Position numbers and translations under genes: made by a program. The notes beneath the pieces are model-generated. The model ran no database searches. It saw only the letters and a list, made by a program, of their open reading frames with translations, and was not told where the DNA came from. DNA of 11,754 nucleotides, from assembly GCA_003221985.1 (NCBI GenBank), contig QHUQ01000004.1:1-11754 (forward strand), in the 5' to 3' direction. The stretch is from Gemmatimonadota bacterium (GTDB lineage: Bacteria > Gemmatimonadota > Gemmatimonadetes > Gemmatimonadales > GWC2-71-9). Shown here piece by piece: positions 11,193 to 11,754 of the stretch (position 1 is the first letter of the stretch; every line of letters starts with the position of its first letter).

Positions 11193-11754
11193 GCCGGTTT
11201 GACGTAGATGCGTTCGCGCGGATCGACCAGCGTGAGCTGCTCCCGTGCCGGCCCGAACAGCGTCTCCACCTTGCCGAGCAAGAGGACGCCGCCGGGCGCC
11301 AGCGCGTTCACGAACACCTGAAACAGCCGTTCCTGCGCCTCGCGCTCGAAGTAGATGACGACGTTGCGGCACACGATGAGATCGTACGCCGGGCGGGGCG
11401 GCGGCTCGCGTGTCAGGTCGTGCGCCAGAACCCGGAGGATCTCGCGAATCCTCTGGACCGGCTGTTGGTCCACGAAGTAGCGACGCTTGAGGGACGCCGG
11501 CATCTCCGTGAAGGCCGTGTCGGGGTAGAGCGCCTGGTGGGTGCGCTCCAGGCTGAGCCGGTCGATATCGGTCGCATCGATGAGTGATTGATCGAGGAGG
11601 TCGTCGCCGAGCGTCTCCGCGAGGAGGACGGCGATGGTATAGGGCTCCTCCCCGGACGCGCACCCGGCCGACCAGACCCGCAGCCGGCTGCCGGCGCGAT
11701 GGCGGGTCGCCCACAGCTCGGCGAGATGGGGGCGCAGCGCTTCCCACGTTTCCG
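11189..11754 (-). CDS. cheR: CheR, chemoreceptor glutamate methyltransferase (N terminus outside window)
   Basis: CheR transfers a methyl group from S-adenosylmethionine to receptor glutamates. The window holds the last 187 residues; the helical N-terminal domain lies beyond 11754. Visible landmarks are L-R-V-W-S-A-G-C-A-S-G-E-E-P-Y-T-I-A (the SAM-binding motif), D-A-T-D-I-D (acidic ribose contact), Y-D-L-I-V-C-R-N-V-V-I-Y-F-E near the middle of the catalytic domain and L-A-P-G-G-V-L-L-L-G-K-V-E-T-L before the end. The frame is open from 11752 to the TGA at 11191-11189 with no internal start needed. The stop overlaps the cheD GTG. The C terminus ends just after the methyltransferase fold (E-R-I-Y-V-K-P-A), so no TPR extension is fused to it; a separate TPR gene lies further down the same operon. 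Confidence 0.95.
   Translation of the reverse strand, partial: ETWEALRPHLAELWATRHRAGSRLRVWSAGCASGEEPYTIAVLLAETLGDDLLDQSLIDATDIDRLSLERTHQALYPDTAFTEMPASLKRRYFVDQQPVQRIREILRVLAHDLTREPPPRPAYDLIVCRNVVIYFEREAQERLFQVFVNALAPGGVLLLGKVETLFGPAREQLTLVDPRERIYVKPA

Noticed and set aside
10710..11747. A 345-codon version of cheD starting near 11747
   Set aside because: The upstream part is an alternative frame of cheR; CheD homology begins at the GTG at 11192, which overlaps the cheR stop.
1..11754. CRISPR array, insertion sequence, prophage or defence island
   Set aside because: No spaced direct repeats, transposase or integrase motifs, or phage proteins were seen; nearly all DNA is accounted for by the listed genes.

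Overview
The window is a GC-rich stretch of bacterial chromosome in which every convincing gene lies on the minus strand, so transcription runs from high to low coordinates. The best guess at phylum is Gemmatimonadota or a near relative. This rests on overall gene style: high GC, GTG starts, a secreted TolB-like/TPR protein, a diaminopimelate-type MurE and an FtsI carrying a PASTA domain. It is an inference, because no ribosomal RNA or other marker settles it.

In transcription order the first block (11754 to about 6934) is a chemosensory operon. It contains cheR (5' part outside the window), cheD, cheB, a full-length cheW, a shortened second CheW-like gene, a cytoplasmic TPR protein, a membrane-anchored HExxH peptidase-like protein and a small two-helix membrane protein resembling DUF3098. 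All junctions but the last are short overlaps of 1, 4 or 17 nt; the last is a 5-nt gap. CheR, CheB and CheD supply methylation, demethylation and deamidation of chemoreceptors, and the CheW proteins are couplers. No cheA, cheY or receptor gene is in view; they probably lie upstream of the window.

The middle (6934 to 4810) holds tRNA-Val(UAC), a gene for a secreted protein with a TolB/FlgO-like N-terminal domain and TPR-like repeats, a clear -35/-10 promoter, tRNA-Asp(GUC) and a strong intrinsic terminator.

The last block (4808 to 1) is the start of a division and cell-wall (dcw) cluster: rsmH, ftsL, ftsI, murE and the first 50 codons of murF. Each gene overlaps the next by 1 to 11 nt, so they are probably translationally coupled. 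RsmH methylates 16S rRNA, FtsL and FtsI act in septal peptidoglycan synthesis, and MurE and MurF build the UDP-MurNAc-pentapeptide precursor. No mraZ precedes rsmH, and only 15 nt separate the terminator stem from the rsmH start, which makes the transcription start of the cluster an open question.

The most unusual sequence-level signal is a set of short tandem arrays with 7-, 8- or 9-nt units inside conserved genes (murF, rsmH twice, the peptidase), all kept in frame, plus a nine-G run near the 5' end of the TPR gene. I saw no CRISPR array, insertion sequence, phage gene or defence system. No gene-free stretch exceeds about 200 bases.
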